DNA of 64,000 nt from Liolophura sinensis. Lineage: Eukaryota > Mollusca > Polyplacophora > Chitonida > Chitonidae. Where the stretch lies: the NCBI RefSeq assembly GCF_032854445.1, contig NC_088295.1, positions 14,309,385 through 14,373,384 on the forward strand, written 5' to 3'. Of the stretch, positions 23,446 through 34,436 are shown piece after piece (position 1 is the first letter of the stretch; the number at the start of each line of letters is the position of its first letter). The notes beneath the pieces were generated by a model. It did not search any database, had not been told where the DNA came from, and was given only the letters and a program-made list of their open reading frames with translations. The position numbers and the translations under genes were made by a program.

Positions 23446-24704
23446 TGCATCATAGCTCATAGCTCGTGCATGAATGGATAAATGAAAGAATGGTGCTCAA
23501 CACCATATTGGCAGTCTTTTAATTCAATCGTTAGAAGAAGAAAACAATGACAGCATTCGAAGCAGAGAATACCACAGCTGAGTTTATATGTGTCAAAATG
23601 AAAATTATGTCAGATATTATATACAGCATTTGTGAAAACGGACGGCAAACGGAATCACGACTATACTGAATTCAATCATTTCAACATTTTTCTTGTTTAA
23701 TACCGTGTGCAAGAATTTTGCAGAAAGTTACATTTGTTCTACAGTAATTTTCACCACCCTGTCATTTCTAATACAGACATTTTCCTGTGTGACTGCATGG
23801 ACTAGGCCACTCTTTTCGCTAACACGAAAATAGACCCTTTCATGTTTGGTACCTTGTCCCACGCTTGAGGAGTAAAACAGAAATGAAAAAGAGGTAGATT
23901 TACGAAGGTGTCACCAACTGTCAATCACAGCTAAAGTCAGTTTCGCGTCTTGGGGTGCAGATTTTCTTGCTCTGAGAGCGGTTCCCCGCCTTAACCACAC
24001 CAGGTCCATCCTATCTGATCTGGACTCATGATGACAACCGGAAGCGCCCAGTCAGAACTGTCCCCGGTGACTCGCCATGAAGATCAAGGTGGTTTCTGAA
24101 GATGGCTCAGGCTGACAACCGGTGATCTTCTTAACTTCTTTAAAACTTACCTACTAACTGAAAATAAATAAGAGTGACTAGGAATGGTCAGGATTATTCT
24201 ATCAGTCGTAATGGGTGAGAATGTATAACACTTCAAAATCACAAAAAAAAAGCGGACTGTTTGAGGTCTCAGTGAAACTGCCAGAAATAGTTTTAATTGT
24301 TCAGCCGTTCAGCTTGGACGTCATTGATGATTCACAATATGACGACCAGGAATGGTGGTACACAAGGAATGCATGTTTCTGATAACTCGAAGAGTTGTTC
24401 AAAAATACCTATACCTTCTTGGTATATTTAAGGATTTGGTAATACACCAAACACAACCCACTCTCATGTATATGACGTATGTACACGCCATTTACGCACA
24501 AGGTGCATATGGCGCGTGTGCTTCTCTCGATTTGTTACATCCTGTGTTTTAAGGGACGATTTCACAAGTTATTACTGCAAAGACTGTTGTGTCAATGTTA
24601 TTGCATCTTACGCCTTCACTCTAAGTTTAAGTTTTACAGTGAGTTTAATTCATTTGCAAGTCAATATGAACAGCGCGTCTGTCACTCTGCTTCATGATTG
24701 TGCC
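23446..24704. other. intergenic region
   Basis: No ORF here shows a recognisable domain or a coding exon with splice sites. The patch at 23930-24130 is somewhat more GC-rich and looks unique. Confidence 0.5.
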
Positions 24705-25010
24705 CAATTCCGCTTAACCCGGGACCACTGGAGCCGGATATATTCAACATGTTGAATTAGACTGGAAATATGAACAGTTGCAACTGAGATGCATATTTGT
24801 ATCAACTTAGATACTTGAATTTAAATACTGATTTCGTTCATTCGCCTATACATACTTTGCCTGATTTCCTGATATCATTGAAAACTGTTGACTGTTTCTA
24901 TTTGCATGATTCCGTCCTAATTTTGTATTTTATATAATTTCTTAGGTGATGGTTTTAAACGTAGTTTGGGAATTGGCCTTGCGATTGTTGTCTCGGGACA
25001 TGTATTGTGG
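24705..25010 (+). repeat. dispersed repeat R1, copy 1
   Basis: It begins AATTCCGCTTAACCCGG and continues with CATGTTGAATTAGAC, ATGAACAGTTGCAACTGA, a TGATTTCGTTCATTCGCCTA block and AAACTGTTGACTGTTTCTAT. The same order of blocks recurs at 38312-38620. No coding capacity and no terminal repeats are seen; it may be a non-autonomous element. Confidence 0.6.
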
Positions 25011-25059
25011 TTGACGCTTAGGTCTATTATCTGACTTCCCTATACCAGTGGCAAGGAAT

Positions 25060-26660
25060 GACATGAGTGAATATCCCTGAGATTTACCAGGACTTCATGA
25101 AGGCGAGTGCCATTTCCCAGCTAACGAATAACTGACAGTGAGCATAGATGAATATAATGTTGACTTGCAAGTGAGCAGCTAATTTTCTCACGGATGGTAG
25201 TGATTATTGATTTTATATAAAGATCTGTTAAGAGAGTCAAAGGCGTGGCTGAACTTTTCTCACCACTGACTGTGGGATATTAGAATGGATATACTGCCAG
25301 CTTGTAGGGACGTCAAATGGCATATGTACACAAGCAATACGCATTGCGGACCAAAAGTGAAAACTTTATAAATAAAGCGCTGATTTGAGGGGCCACGATA
25401 TCCTCAAGGGAAGTAAGCCTAAAATCTGTGCTTCAACACAATTTGAAAAGAGCGACTGACATTTCCTCATGGGTAGCATGCAGTGAGTGTTAAATACATA
25501 TAACGTGGATTTACAAGGACTTCAAGTGAGCGGAGGCCAGTATCTCTGACTTCCCCACCAATGGCAGTGGGATATTAGAATGGATATATAATGATGTTTG
25601 GTAAGAACGCCAAATGAGCTACTGAAATTTCCCAATTGATGACAGTGAATGTGGAGTTAATATAATGTAGATTTACAAGGACTTGAAATGAGCAGAGGCC
25701 AGTGTATCTGATTTACCCACGAATGGCCGTGGGATATTAGAATGGATATAATGTTGATTTGTAAGAACTCCGAACAAGCGGCAGCAATTTTGTCATGATT
25801 GGCAGTGAATGTCGAGTTGATATAATGTGGATTTTCAAGGACTTGAAGTGAGGGGAGACCAGTGATTTGCTCAAAAATGGCAATGAGATAATAGACTGGG
25901 TATGTCGGTAATGAGGATTTTAAGGACGTTAAATGAGCGGCAGCAATTTTTTCATGATTGACAGTGAATGTCGAGTTGATATAATGTGTCCACATTGAAG
26001 TAAGGACTTGAAGTAAGGGGAGACCAGTGATTTGCTCACCAATGGCAGTGAGATAATAGAGTGGGTATATCGGTAATGTGGATTTAAGGACGCCAAATAC
26101 ACGTCAGCAATTTTCTCATGAATGGCAGTGAATGTCGAGTTGATAAAATGTGGACTTTCAAGGACTTGAAGTGAGGGGAGACCAGTGATTTGCTCAAAAA
26201 TGGCAGTGAGATAATGGATTGGGTATATCGGTAATGAGGATTTGAGGACGCCAAATACGCGATAGCAATTTTCTCATAAATGGCAGTGAATGCCGAGTTG
26301 AACTGCTAAAATTACTGTGAATGATTTATGTATGTCAAATGTAGTATTGGAATATTCCCATGGATGACATTTAATGTTGAGTGGATATAATTTTGATTTG
26401 TAAAAACATCAAATGAGCGACTGACATCTGCGTATAGAATGGGATGAGAAACTGTATGAGTATATTGTGGATTTACAAAAGTCAACTGAGCGGCTGAAAC
26501 TTCTCCATTAATGTGTGACAGTGCATGTTGAACAGGTACAATATAATGTGAATTTGTAAGAACGTCAAATGAGCCGCAGTGTTTTCCCATGGATGGCCAT
26601 GAAATTACAGTGGCTATATACTGTGGATTTACAAGGACGTCAAATAAGCGGCTAGAATGT
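25060..26660. repeat. satellite-like array of about 80-bp monomers in about 160-bp dimers
   Basis: GTCGAGTTGATA or its variants recur at about 25485, 25651, 25811, 25970, 26134 and 26292, steps of 158-166 bases. Each step holds two related halves. One contains GATTTACAAGGACTTGAA and ends in GATATTAGAATGGATATA. The other contains GTAAGAAC, a CGGCAGCAATTTT block and GGCAGTGAATGTCGAGTTG. About 19 monomers are present, increasingly diverged towards the ends. Confidence 0.85.
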
Positions 26661-26671
26661 CAGTATTGGTG

Positions 26672-26735
26672 GTATGTATGTATGTATGTATGTATGTATG
26701 TATGTATGTATGTATGTATGTATGTATGTATGTAT
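26672..26735. repeat. (GTAT)16 microsatellite
   Basis: This is a clean tetranucleotide run of about 64 bases. It directly abuts the 3' end of the minus-strand SINE at 26737, so it reads as (ATAC)n in the SINE direction and probably grew from the SINE tail. Confidence 0.95.
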
Positions 26736-26736
26736 A

Positions 26737-27050
26737 CATGGGGTTTAACGTCGAACTTAGCAATTTTTCAGTCATATGACAACAAGGAATCATTAGATGT
26801 GTACATATACTATATGTGTACATATACTGTGTCGTCTTGTGGCAGGGCAAGTCCATGCCGCTAAAGTGATACCTCCACTGTAGTATCTTGAAGACACCAG
26901 ACATTATATTGACACCGGGCTAATTAGTACTGTTCCCTTGCTCTAACCTCTCAGTACTGAACGCCACGCAAAGCAGCAACAAATACCATTTTGAGATTTA
27001 CCAGGATCCCCGATCTCCCGACTTCGAGGCGGGCGCTCTAATCAATAGGC
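26737..27050 (-). mobile_element. SINE family A', tRNA head and distinct body
   Basis: On the minus strand the tRNA-like head includes TTGATTAGAGCGCCCGCCTC and GGGGATCCTGG. The body carries ATTTGTTGCTGC, CACTGAGAGGTTAGA-like and TGTCTGGTGTCTT blocks, shared with the copy at 45495 but not with family A. The tail, CATATGACTGAAAAATTGCT followed by a GACGTTAAACCCC block, is the family A tail. Confidence 0.8.
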
Positions 27051-27394
27051 ATCATGGGTGATAGTGGTCATAGTGTTGAATCATGAGGACTTTAAGAGCG
27101 GGTGTACGTGAGTGTCTTGTATATAACTAACTAAATTCATGTATATATCACAAAAATCATAATTTCGAAAGTCGACCAATAAACCTCCTCTCGTTGATAA
27201 AGCGCCAATATGAGCAGTGTCCGCAGACAAGCTATCTCAGTGTGCATGGGGAGATAGTCTAGGCCGCTGTAGCATTTGTCCGCGGTGGAACATCGGCCGT
27301 GTATTCACATTCCCGTGCATTCTGATCTTCACGTCGTCTGGTTTCTATATTTGGGGCTCCATAACTCAAACTTAAAGCCACCGGCTATAAACCA

Positions 27395-27790
27395 CGTAAA
27401 CCACGGTTCGGCGAGTTCGTAGTTGAGTGGTTAAGGGCGATTGTCTTTCAAAAAGCAAGCTCACCCGAGGTTCGGGTTCGATCCCGGCCTTAGACAGGGA
27501 ATTTGTACATCATTCGTCATTCTCACTGTTCGTGTGGTGACCATAAACGATCGATGAGAATGGTATGACGGTTTGCGCAATCTAAACTTTGGTGGAAAAC
27601 CACCTGCCTTCCACCAATGTGCATTCCACAGATGTGCATCTGTACATCAAACTAAGAAGTTTGCCACTATTTTGCCAGAAGTTTGTGGTTTACGCCGGGC
27701 ACTCCGGTTTCCTCCACCCATAAAATTACCCGACATGGTATAAGTGAAAAATTTTTGTGTGTGGAGTTAATAATTAATCAAGTAAACAAA
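27395..27790 (+). mobile_element. SINE family C with a tRNA-Ser-like head
   Basis: The head has the A-box-like TGAGTGGTTAAGGG and a near-perfect B box GGTTCGATCCC (27475-27485). The ends do not pair into an acceptor stem, so this is not a tRNA gene. The 3' part has GGTTTCCTCCACCCATAAAA and TATAAGTGAAAAATTTTT, a diverged version of the family B tail, ending in AATCAAGTAAACAAAT. Confidence 0.75.
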
Positions 27791-28404
27791 TTTGATGCGC
27801 GCTCTGACAATTTTCAGACGCCAAAAGTTCGTGCAATATGAAGACCTTCCACACTGTTTCGCAATTCAAAGAGGAATTAAAGGTCAATGATATGCATAAG
27901 GACTAGTTTTGTATGACTGTAAACAGTATTTGTGCTTCTTTGCCATTAAATAGGCCATGTTGTTATTACGAGGGTCTCGGTAGCGTGTGAACTCAGCGTG
28001 TAACTTATTTCCCTACAAATATACTTAAGTGTTTTTAGTGTACGTGGCTCTGATCCCAAGACCCAAAGGTACATGACGTGACAGTAAATACTTCACTGCA
28101 CAGATATCAAAACACCAGAGGCAAGGATCACCGTCTGAAAATTACCGGTAGGCTTCGTTCTATACTACACCCAGGTATTTCTATGCCTTCAGTCGTCTAT
28201 AATACTGTGTGTTGTACAGAGGCGACTGTACTAGATGTCAAGTGTGACCCAGATGCGTAGACGTCTGGCTCGCTGCGACTTGACCAGTGAAGTCGAGTGT
28301 TTAAATCCTGCCAAGTTCTCGCTGTTTTCGAAGTTAACACGCAGGTACCTGCGTGGTGAAGGTTTCTAGTTATTCCCTGCATTCCGAATCTATTTATGTA
28401 CCTA
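27791..28404. other. intergenic region
   Basis: I see no gene and no clear repeat in this stretch. Confidence 0.5.
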
Positions 28405-28655
28405 TATTTATTTATTTGATTAGTGTTTTACGCCGCACTCAAGAAGACGGCGGCCAACATTGTGGTGGGAGGAAATATCTATACAAAAAGTGAAAAGTAT
28501 GTGAACCTTGAAAACAATTGGAGATACTTCCCGGACACAGATACGGACGGACCGACGAACAAAATCACTAAACCATACAGCGCTCCGCCGCCTAAAGACT
28601 GTGGCTGTATAAAAAATTTTTAGCACGGTGTCAAGCACCAAACAATCAATCAATA
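28405..28655. mobile_element. family B related element with inverted tails
   Basis: The left end reads as an inverted family B tail (ATTTGATTAGTGTTTTACGC, then a CACTCAAGAA block). The right end carries a decayed tail in the plus sense (ACGGTGTCAAGCACCAAA followed by CAATCAATCAAT). The interior, with GGACGGACCGACGAAC, is not the usual family B body. Confidence 0.5.
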
Positions 28656-29214
28656 TAATCTGAGGAACTGATTGCTTGATATAGTGACAGATTGCACATT
28701 ACGTCTCACTTGAACATGAATAAGGCAGGCGACTACATGCACAATTACCTGCCACATTCTGAGAAGCAAACTTTGCTGTATGGAGAGGGTTCCAAGGCTA
28801 GGAATTTACAAATGGTTTCAATAGAGTAATTTGCAAATTAAGATTCAAATCCGAAATCTTTATACTGAAAACTACAAACAAATAAATACAAGCCTCAAGC
28901 TCCAAGAAATTAGGAGATTTTTAAAGTTATCGATCTCTTAATTTTACAAAGCCATCTCAAGGTTATTATACTCTTTCAAAATTTTAACAGCAGAGACAAA
29001 TGAACTGACTGTTCAGAAATTTCCACTGGGTGAAATGCATGTACTGCACATTGTTAAAAGTTTTAACAAAAGTAAACTAACGTATATGTTTAGGAGCAAA
29101 ATATAACATCAATCATTTACTATTGATGTATAAAATATAACATCAATCATTTACTATATGAACAGTCCATAAGCACTAATGGGTTGTCACATGTCAACAT
29201 TTTGTTGTCAATCA
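28656..29214. other. intergenic region with a short direct repeat
   Basis: AAAATATAACATCAATCATT is present twice, near 29098 and 29132, as a direct tandem duplication of about 33 bases. No gene is seen. Confidence 0.6.
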
Positions 29215-29869
29215 TTTATTTATTGACAGAATGTAAGAACAAAGCAAATTGAGCCAAAAAAAAAACACGCACAATTTGGAGGATGTCACGCACAAACGTC
29301 ATTATGAGTATGGAAAAACACAAAGCCAATATAAAACACGTGAATGAGCAGAGTTTGTATTCGATTCACTTGAACGCATGAAACCTATATTAATGCTTTG
29401 ACGGTTTCGTACAGATTTCTTTGTATTCATTAAAACACATCGCTGCCTTGACATGCACTATAATATCTGACTGAGCATGAAGTGTTTCTGTCCACTGTCA
29501 TTAAACGTTACGACTTTGCTGCGGTTTCCTGTATCGAGAACCACACAAACTTTCAAGGTCAGTTCCATTTTCTCCATTCTCTGATTTGCTACTGTTTTTT
29601 GTAGTCAGAACTACACAAAACGTACGTTCACGACGAGTTCCAATTTCTCCATGTTCTGATTTGCTGTTGTTTCTTGTATCCAGAACTGCACATAGCCTAC
29701 GTTCACGATGAGTTCCATTTTCCCCATGGTCTGATTACCGCAGAGATATGCTATTCTGGTAATTCAAAAACATCCCGTGAGACGCCTGTTTAAGTCTGGA
29801 AAGAGATTTTTCTAACAGATTAAAAGTTAATAATCTTCGTGAATGTCCATCAAAAGATGCGTATGAGTA
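29215..29869 (-). other. probable 3' UTR of the Kelch gene with candidate poly(A) signals
   Basis: On the minus strand two overlapping AATAAA signals lie at 29219-29224 and 29215-29220, about 650 bases past the stop codon. The region also contains a 75-bp repeat, listed separately. The extent is an inference. Confidence 0.4.
29510..29745. repeat. 75-bp tandem repeat, three copies, in the Kelch 3' UTR
   Basis: AGTTCCA recurs at 29561, 29636 and 29711, a constant step of 75. Shared blocks include TCTGATTTGCT, TTTTGTAGTCAGAACTACAC and its variants, and ACGTTCACGA. The copies are diverged, the first most of all. Confidence 0.85.
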
Positions 29870-31579
29870 TTACAGCTTGGTGGAGAGCATCGCTGATGGT
29901 TTCTTAAGGACAGCTCGGACACAAGCATTGATGGTCACGGACTCCGGGATCGTCTCGGGCAAGACTGTCCATGTGTCAGTGGCCATGTTGTATTCGTGAA
30001 TGTCCACCTGCACACTGCTCCCCATGCGACCCCCAAATACCAGAACAGACCCCCTGTATCCCACAGAACCGAAGTAGTTCCGGTTAAAGTTGTCCAAATG
30101 AGAGATGACCATTGGCTTTTCCCCTGGACAGAACTTTATCAGTTTGCCCGTTCTGTTCACAATATATGTTTCCTGATCACACACCACTGATGAATGGAGG
30201 GCACATTTGAAGGGTAGGTTTCCCACAGTAGTCACTACTTTAGATCTGGTGTCGTAACATTGTATCATGGCGGTACTGACTTGTTCGTCAATCACACCGC
30301 CTAGCACATAGATTTTCTGACCACAGACGGCCGTAGCAGTTAAACACACCCCTACTGCCAAACGACCAGCATGTGCCCATTTATTTTGGGGTATGTTGTA
30401 CTCTTCTATGCCGTCTAGTATTTTAGTTGCCGAGTACCCACCGATTGCGTATAGAGAGTCTCCCACGGCCGCCATGGAGTGTCGCACCCTACCCTCCGTC
30501 AGGTGTGCCCTACAGCGCCATTGCAACAGAGTTCCATTAAACTGGTACAAATCCGTGGAATTTTTCGTTCCCCCTGAGATATAGATGTCACTTCCGTGCG
30601 TACACACAGCAAACTCGGCATTGGGATGGTTAGGGAAAGTAGGCAATGACGTCCATTCTTTATTTCGTAAATGGAAACATTTCAGTTCGTTGGTTTGTCT
30701 GTTCCCTGGATTTGGGGAGGAGGGAGAGGCTTTCGAGCAGAAAAACACAACTGTTTCCTCAACATCAAAGCTACTCCTTGGTTTGGTTCTAATACTGTCC
30801 ACAAACTGTCTCCTGGTGGGTAGCATATGGTACCGCTTGGCCTCCTCCAGGATGACCCTACACCTGTCATTTGGTTGAGCTATTGAATTCTCAAAGGTAT
30901 CCAGCAAATATTCCGGGCTTACAAACGGCAACCTCACGTGCTCAAGAACATCATCCAGACACTTCTTCCTGAAATCGTCTTTGTGGAGCCACCTTAACAC
31001 GGCATCACACACAACCTCTTCACTGGGTGCACTCAACTCGTCATCTTTGAGAATCTCGACAAGTTCGCTGGAATCTAAAGAAAGAAACTCCGCGTGACGA
31101 CAAGTTTGCGGGAACGAAGACAAGATCATGTCTTTGGCCACAGATGCCAGATTGCCACAGTTGAGCTTCTCTCCGAGTCTCCATACCCCGATGCAGTTGG
31201 AGGGCTCTAGATTCCGCTTGAGGAACTGCACACACCTATCTTTCAGAGCCTCCACTTGGAACAGATTCCCGGCCTCCAGCACTTCTTCTACGTTATCCCA
31301 ACTAATCGTCACAGATCCACTGTAGATATACTCTATCACAGTCTGAACTGTTTTCTCATCAAGGTTTCGGATGAAGACCCGGTTTTCGATGCTTTCCCTT
31401 AACCCTGACTGAAACATCGCATTGAAGTAGGGTGAGGAAGTGGCAAGGATAAGTTTGTGACATTTGAACTGCCTTCGTCTGACGCACACTGTCACATCTG
31501 TCAGGTGATCCATCTTTCGGAAGTCGTCCAGTCCTTTCAGTATGTTCTGCGCATGTGCCACGGAGTGAAAGGGTTCCAT
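29870..31579 (-). CDS. BTB-BACK-Kelch protein, KLHL family, intronless coding region
   Basis: This 569-residue protein should act as a substrate adaptor for the CUL3 ubiquitin ligase: the BTB domain binds CUL3 and dimerises, and the Kelch propeller holds the substrate. BTB covers roughly residues 17-122, with LTDVTV (Asp28), CHKLILA (His41) and SSPYFNAMF. BACK covers roughly 128-232, with the EFLSLDS and VRLPFVSPEYLL signatures. Six Kelch blades follow from about 273 to 556. Double glycines are visible at 336-337, 380-381, 427-428 and 516-517; blades 1 and 5 lack them. The ATG at 31579 has G at -3 and +4. An in-frame TAG just upstream is part of a splice acceptor, TTTTCTCTAG|GT at 31601/31600, so a non-coding 5' exon probably exists. 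The phrases AEFAVC and ISGG recall KLHL24 and KLHL6, but orthology is not secure. Single-exon KLHL genes are common in lophotrochozoans. Confidence 0.95.
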   Translation of the reverse strand: MEPFHSVAHAQNILKGLDDFRKMDHLTDVTVCVRRRQFKCHKLILATSSPYFNAMFQSGLRESIENRVFIRNLDEKTVQTVIEYIYSGSVTISWDNVEEVLEAGNLFQVEALKDRCVQFLKRNLEPSNCIGVWRLGEKLNCGNLASVAKDMILSSFPQTCRHAEFLSLDSSELVEILKDDELSAPSEEVVCDAVLRWLHKDDFRKKCLDDVLEHVRLPFVSPEYLLDTFENSIAQPNDRCRVILEEAKRYHMLPTRRQFVDSIRTKPRSSFDVEETVVFFCSKASPSSPNPGNRQTNELKCFHLRNKEWTSLPTFPNHPNAEFAVCTHGSDIYISGGTKNSTDLYQFNGTLLQWRCRAHLTEGRVRHSMAAVGDSLYAIGGYSATKILDGIEEYNIPQNKWAHAGRLAVGVCLTATAVCGQKIYVLGGVIDEQVSTAMIQCYDTRSKVVTTVGNLPFKCALHSSVVCDQETYIVNRTGKLIKFCPGEKPMVISHLDNFNRNYFGSVGYRGSVLVFGGRMGSSVQVDIHEYNMATDTWTVLPETIPESVTINACVRAVLKKPSAMLSTKL

Positions 31580-31599
31580 GTCATCAACAGGAACATTAA

Positions 31600-33240
31600 C
31601 CTAGAGAAAAATTAAACGGTGATTAGAAAAGAAATAGACATTTCTATACACCGAGGTGCCAGAAAAAGAAAAACAAAGAATTATGCTTCCTGAATGTATA
31701 GTGAATACGTTTGTTATTTCTTAGTGCTTAACTGATGAAAAAAAGGAACTAAAAGCTGGTTGAAATAGACAATGAACCCTACTGAAAATTAATAGAGAAA
31801 AATCACGTTGGAATGCTCGTATCAGTCAATCCATACAGAAATGCAACGTTATAAAACTTCTGATACCAGACTAAATCTGTGGATCTTGCTAACGTAGAAG
31901 GTATATCTGTTCATCTTTGTTCATCTGGTGAAAACTAAATGAACACTTGTAGAAGAATGCCAGACCCAGGGCGGATACGTCTACCGACACGCTATGGTGG
32001 TATAAGGCTTAGCCAAACATTCGTGATGGAGTAGCTAAATAATATACATAACTACAGCTTCTTGCTAACCACAAGTGCTGCGTTGTCATCACAGTCACGA
32101 AAAGCAACTATGTATGACCCTGTTCCCACACGTTCATGGCAGTCAACATTTAGATAAACCATGAAGGTATATGTACAACACGCTCAGTGGTTAAAATACC
32201 GGTGGTTAGGGTAAGGGAGGCCACTCTGACACGTAAACAGAGCTTATGAATGTCAACCCTTCGTTGCGTTGGACGTTCGCCAGGACTGTGACCGTTCAGG
32301 CATAACAGAACAGTCAGAAGGCGTAAAACGCATTACCTCTGGCTTTAATGAGAATCCATAAAACCAAACACACTGCGCCATAATGAATATATAAACAATC
32401 TAAACTTCTCATTTTCTGATAACACCCTCCTGTGACATGTGATGGGCATTACGAGGTTGAACATTTGAGGAAGTCCTCACCTCGACAACTGAAAGAAAAG
32501 ACTGTAAGTGAAATCCCAAACAAATTTTATGACAGGAGGAGTCCCTATACGGCAGCGGATTAGTCGCTAGTGTGCCAAGGACAACGTGGACTCGGTTGAA
32601 TAATACTACAATAGGATTTAGGATTTAGTAATTGCATTTACACCAGCTACAAAAATAGCGACGAGGCCTTCTGGCTGGATGCCTGTAGCCTATATATACG
32701 TCGTGACTAACAAAGTGCCAGCTGGACAAGCTGGACAATTTCTCCAGGTGCATGTGTTAACGAAGAAAAAAAAAGCTTGTCATCAGATATACTGTATACA
32801 GTACCGCTGTTAGCTCCTCCACCTCCATTCTGATTCGAGCGACCGGCTTCCTGTAGTCCGAAGGTTCCAAATATGCAGTGTTATTATGAGTTTAAAATTA
32901 TGGGTTCATGTCATCTGTTATTGGGGTAAAACCGCATGGGTTTGACCACTGGCTTGTCACACGGGGACCTCCGCGCCATACAATGACACCTGGTCGCTGG
33001 AAATGTACCTGGCATTTGTTAAGGTTAGCTATGCCAGTGTAGGTATAGTTACCGTACGTGGGGCCGGTCGACAAAAACAGCACATACCTCCACGAGCGTC
33101 GAGGCTCAAGTCGTCTCCGTGGCCTACATACATTAGCGGACTGGTTGCGCTAACTTGCAGTCGTCCCTACCCCACGATAAGGTCAGGTTTACACCTCCCC
33201 ACTCGACCAGGTATTGTCGTTGTCAGCTGACCTGTTAGCC
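31600..33240 (-). other. upstream region of the Kelch gene with candidate 5' exon donors
   Basis: A splice acceptor at 31601 implies an upstream non-coding exon. Plausible minus-strand donors are CGAG|GTGAGG near 32481 and GGAG|GTATGT at 33088/33087, the latter at the edge of a more GC-rich patch (33050-33230) that could hold the promoter. I cannot choose between them. Confidence 0.3.
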
Positions 33241-33626
33241 CCCCTCTGTATAACACCCATTAACAATTGTTAGCTGGGGGGTCAGGAGGAGGGCGGTGTT
33301 AACTTAAACTTAGCTCTCCATACAACTCCTAACACTTTGATGTCCGACTGCACCGTTCTATACAGATGAAATGGATGTACCATACCAAGTTAGCTCGTCG
33401 ATCAGTTTTCAACAGAATCTAAAATACAGTAACATATTACCTTTGGGAGACCTAAATTATGGTCCTCTCCGTTCAGCAAGAAATCGTGATATGCTTGATG
33501 GTACGCAATCTGACAAAATGCCGACTTTTTAACATAGTGTGCACAGTTCCCACTGAACCGTGGGAAGATAAAACGAAATTCGTCCGGGTTATTATCATAT
33601 ATAGGTTCATAAAAGCATAAACAAGG

Positions 33627-33995
33627 TTAAAAATTCTGACGCAGCAGGGCATATACTTTTTTCCTGGTCCCTGGGAAATACGTTATGTACCATGTCAGTG
33701 GATCTAGAGTGTATTTGCTCTCTTTGAAATGCCTATAGTCCATTATCTCAGTGAATGCATAAAAAACTTTCAAAGCTATTAATATGTCCTCAATAAACAT
33801 CACAGGGAACAGTGTAAAAAATGCTCTGTATCTGGCCGCAAAAACTTCATTCAGATCACACAGCAAATATCTACTCAGGAAAAAAACCTCACAGAATACT
33901 GGCCTCAGCAATTTGAGTTCACCGTTTGACAGGTGCACAGTTTCTTTTTTTTGTGTGTATGTTATACCGAAAGGGCTCAGCATGCAGGCCTCCAC
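33627..33995 (-). CDS. hypothetical ORF, 122 codons, unassigned
   Basis: This minus-strand frame is open for 122 codons and ends in TAA. I do not recognise the product. It is richer in CTG leucine codons and less biased to Lys, Asn and Ile than the random ORFs nearby. It contains LKLLRPVFCEVFF, FTLFPVMFIEDILIALKVF and LDPLTWYITYFPG, giving two mainly hydrophobic stretches. The listed start is GTG; the first ATG is four codons later. A TAA lies just upstream in frame. It could be an exon, a decayed gene or chance. Confidence 0.3.
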   Translation of the reverse strand: MEACMLSPFGITYTQKKETVHLSNGELKLLRPVFCEVFFLSRYLLCDLNEVFAARYRAFFTLFPVMFIEDILIALKVFYAFTEIMDYRHFKESKYTLDPLTWYITYFPGTRKKVYALLRQNF

Positions 33996-34436
33996 CTTTG
34001 CTTACACAAACATTGACATCACATTAGCGACTCCTAATCAACTTGTACTACTTACTATTTATATCTTTAAACAAATACAGTGTGAAAACACTTTTGTGTA
34101 TACATCCAATTCATAGTGCATACACAGACAGATCACATACAATCCCATACAACACGCTTATCGTCCAAAGTCTCGATGATGTCCGTCGACTCTATGTATT
34201 CGCTTCATTGTGTAACTCCAGACAATTAGATGGCTCATACAGAGGTGCGCAAGGTTGTTTCTCTTCTCCTTCATCGTATGTGAAGCGGAGAGTTCAAATC
34301 CAACGGTTGAAAGTTTTGTCATTCATTTTAATTGGATTTATGTTTCATTAGTCAGCAAGCAAAAATCATTGACTACATATGATTTATACATACACCACAT
34401 GTATCGAATACAATAAATATAGAGTTTTTGAAATTT

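Noticed and set aside
26589-26904. ORFs of 91 codons on both strands over the (GTAT)n run
   Set aside because: The Tyr-Val-Cys-Met and Ile-His-Thr-Tyr repeats come from the microsatellite.
27410-27490. Possible tRNA-Ser gene
   Set aside because: A and B boxes are present, but the ends do not pair as an acceptor stem and the sequence runs on into a SINE body and tail.
29996-31325. Plus-strand and other-frame ORFs over the Kelch gene
   Set aside because: They are shadows of the well-supported minus-strand coding region.
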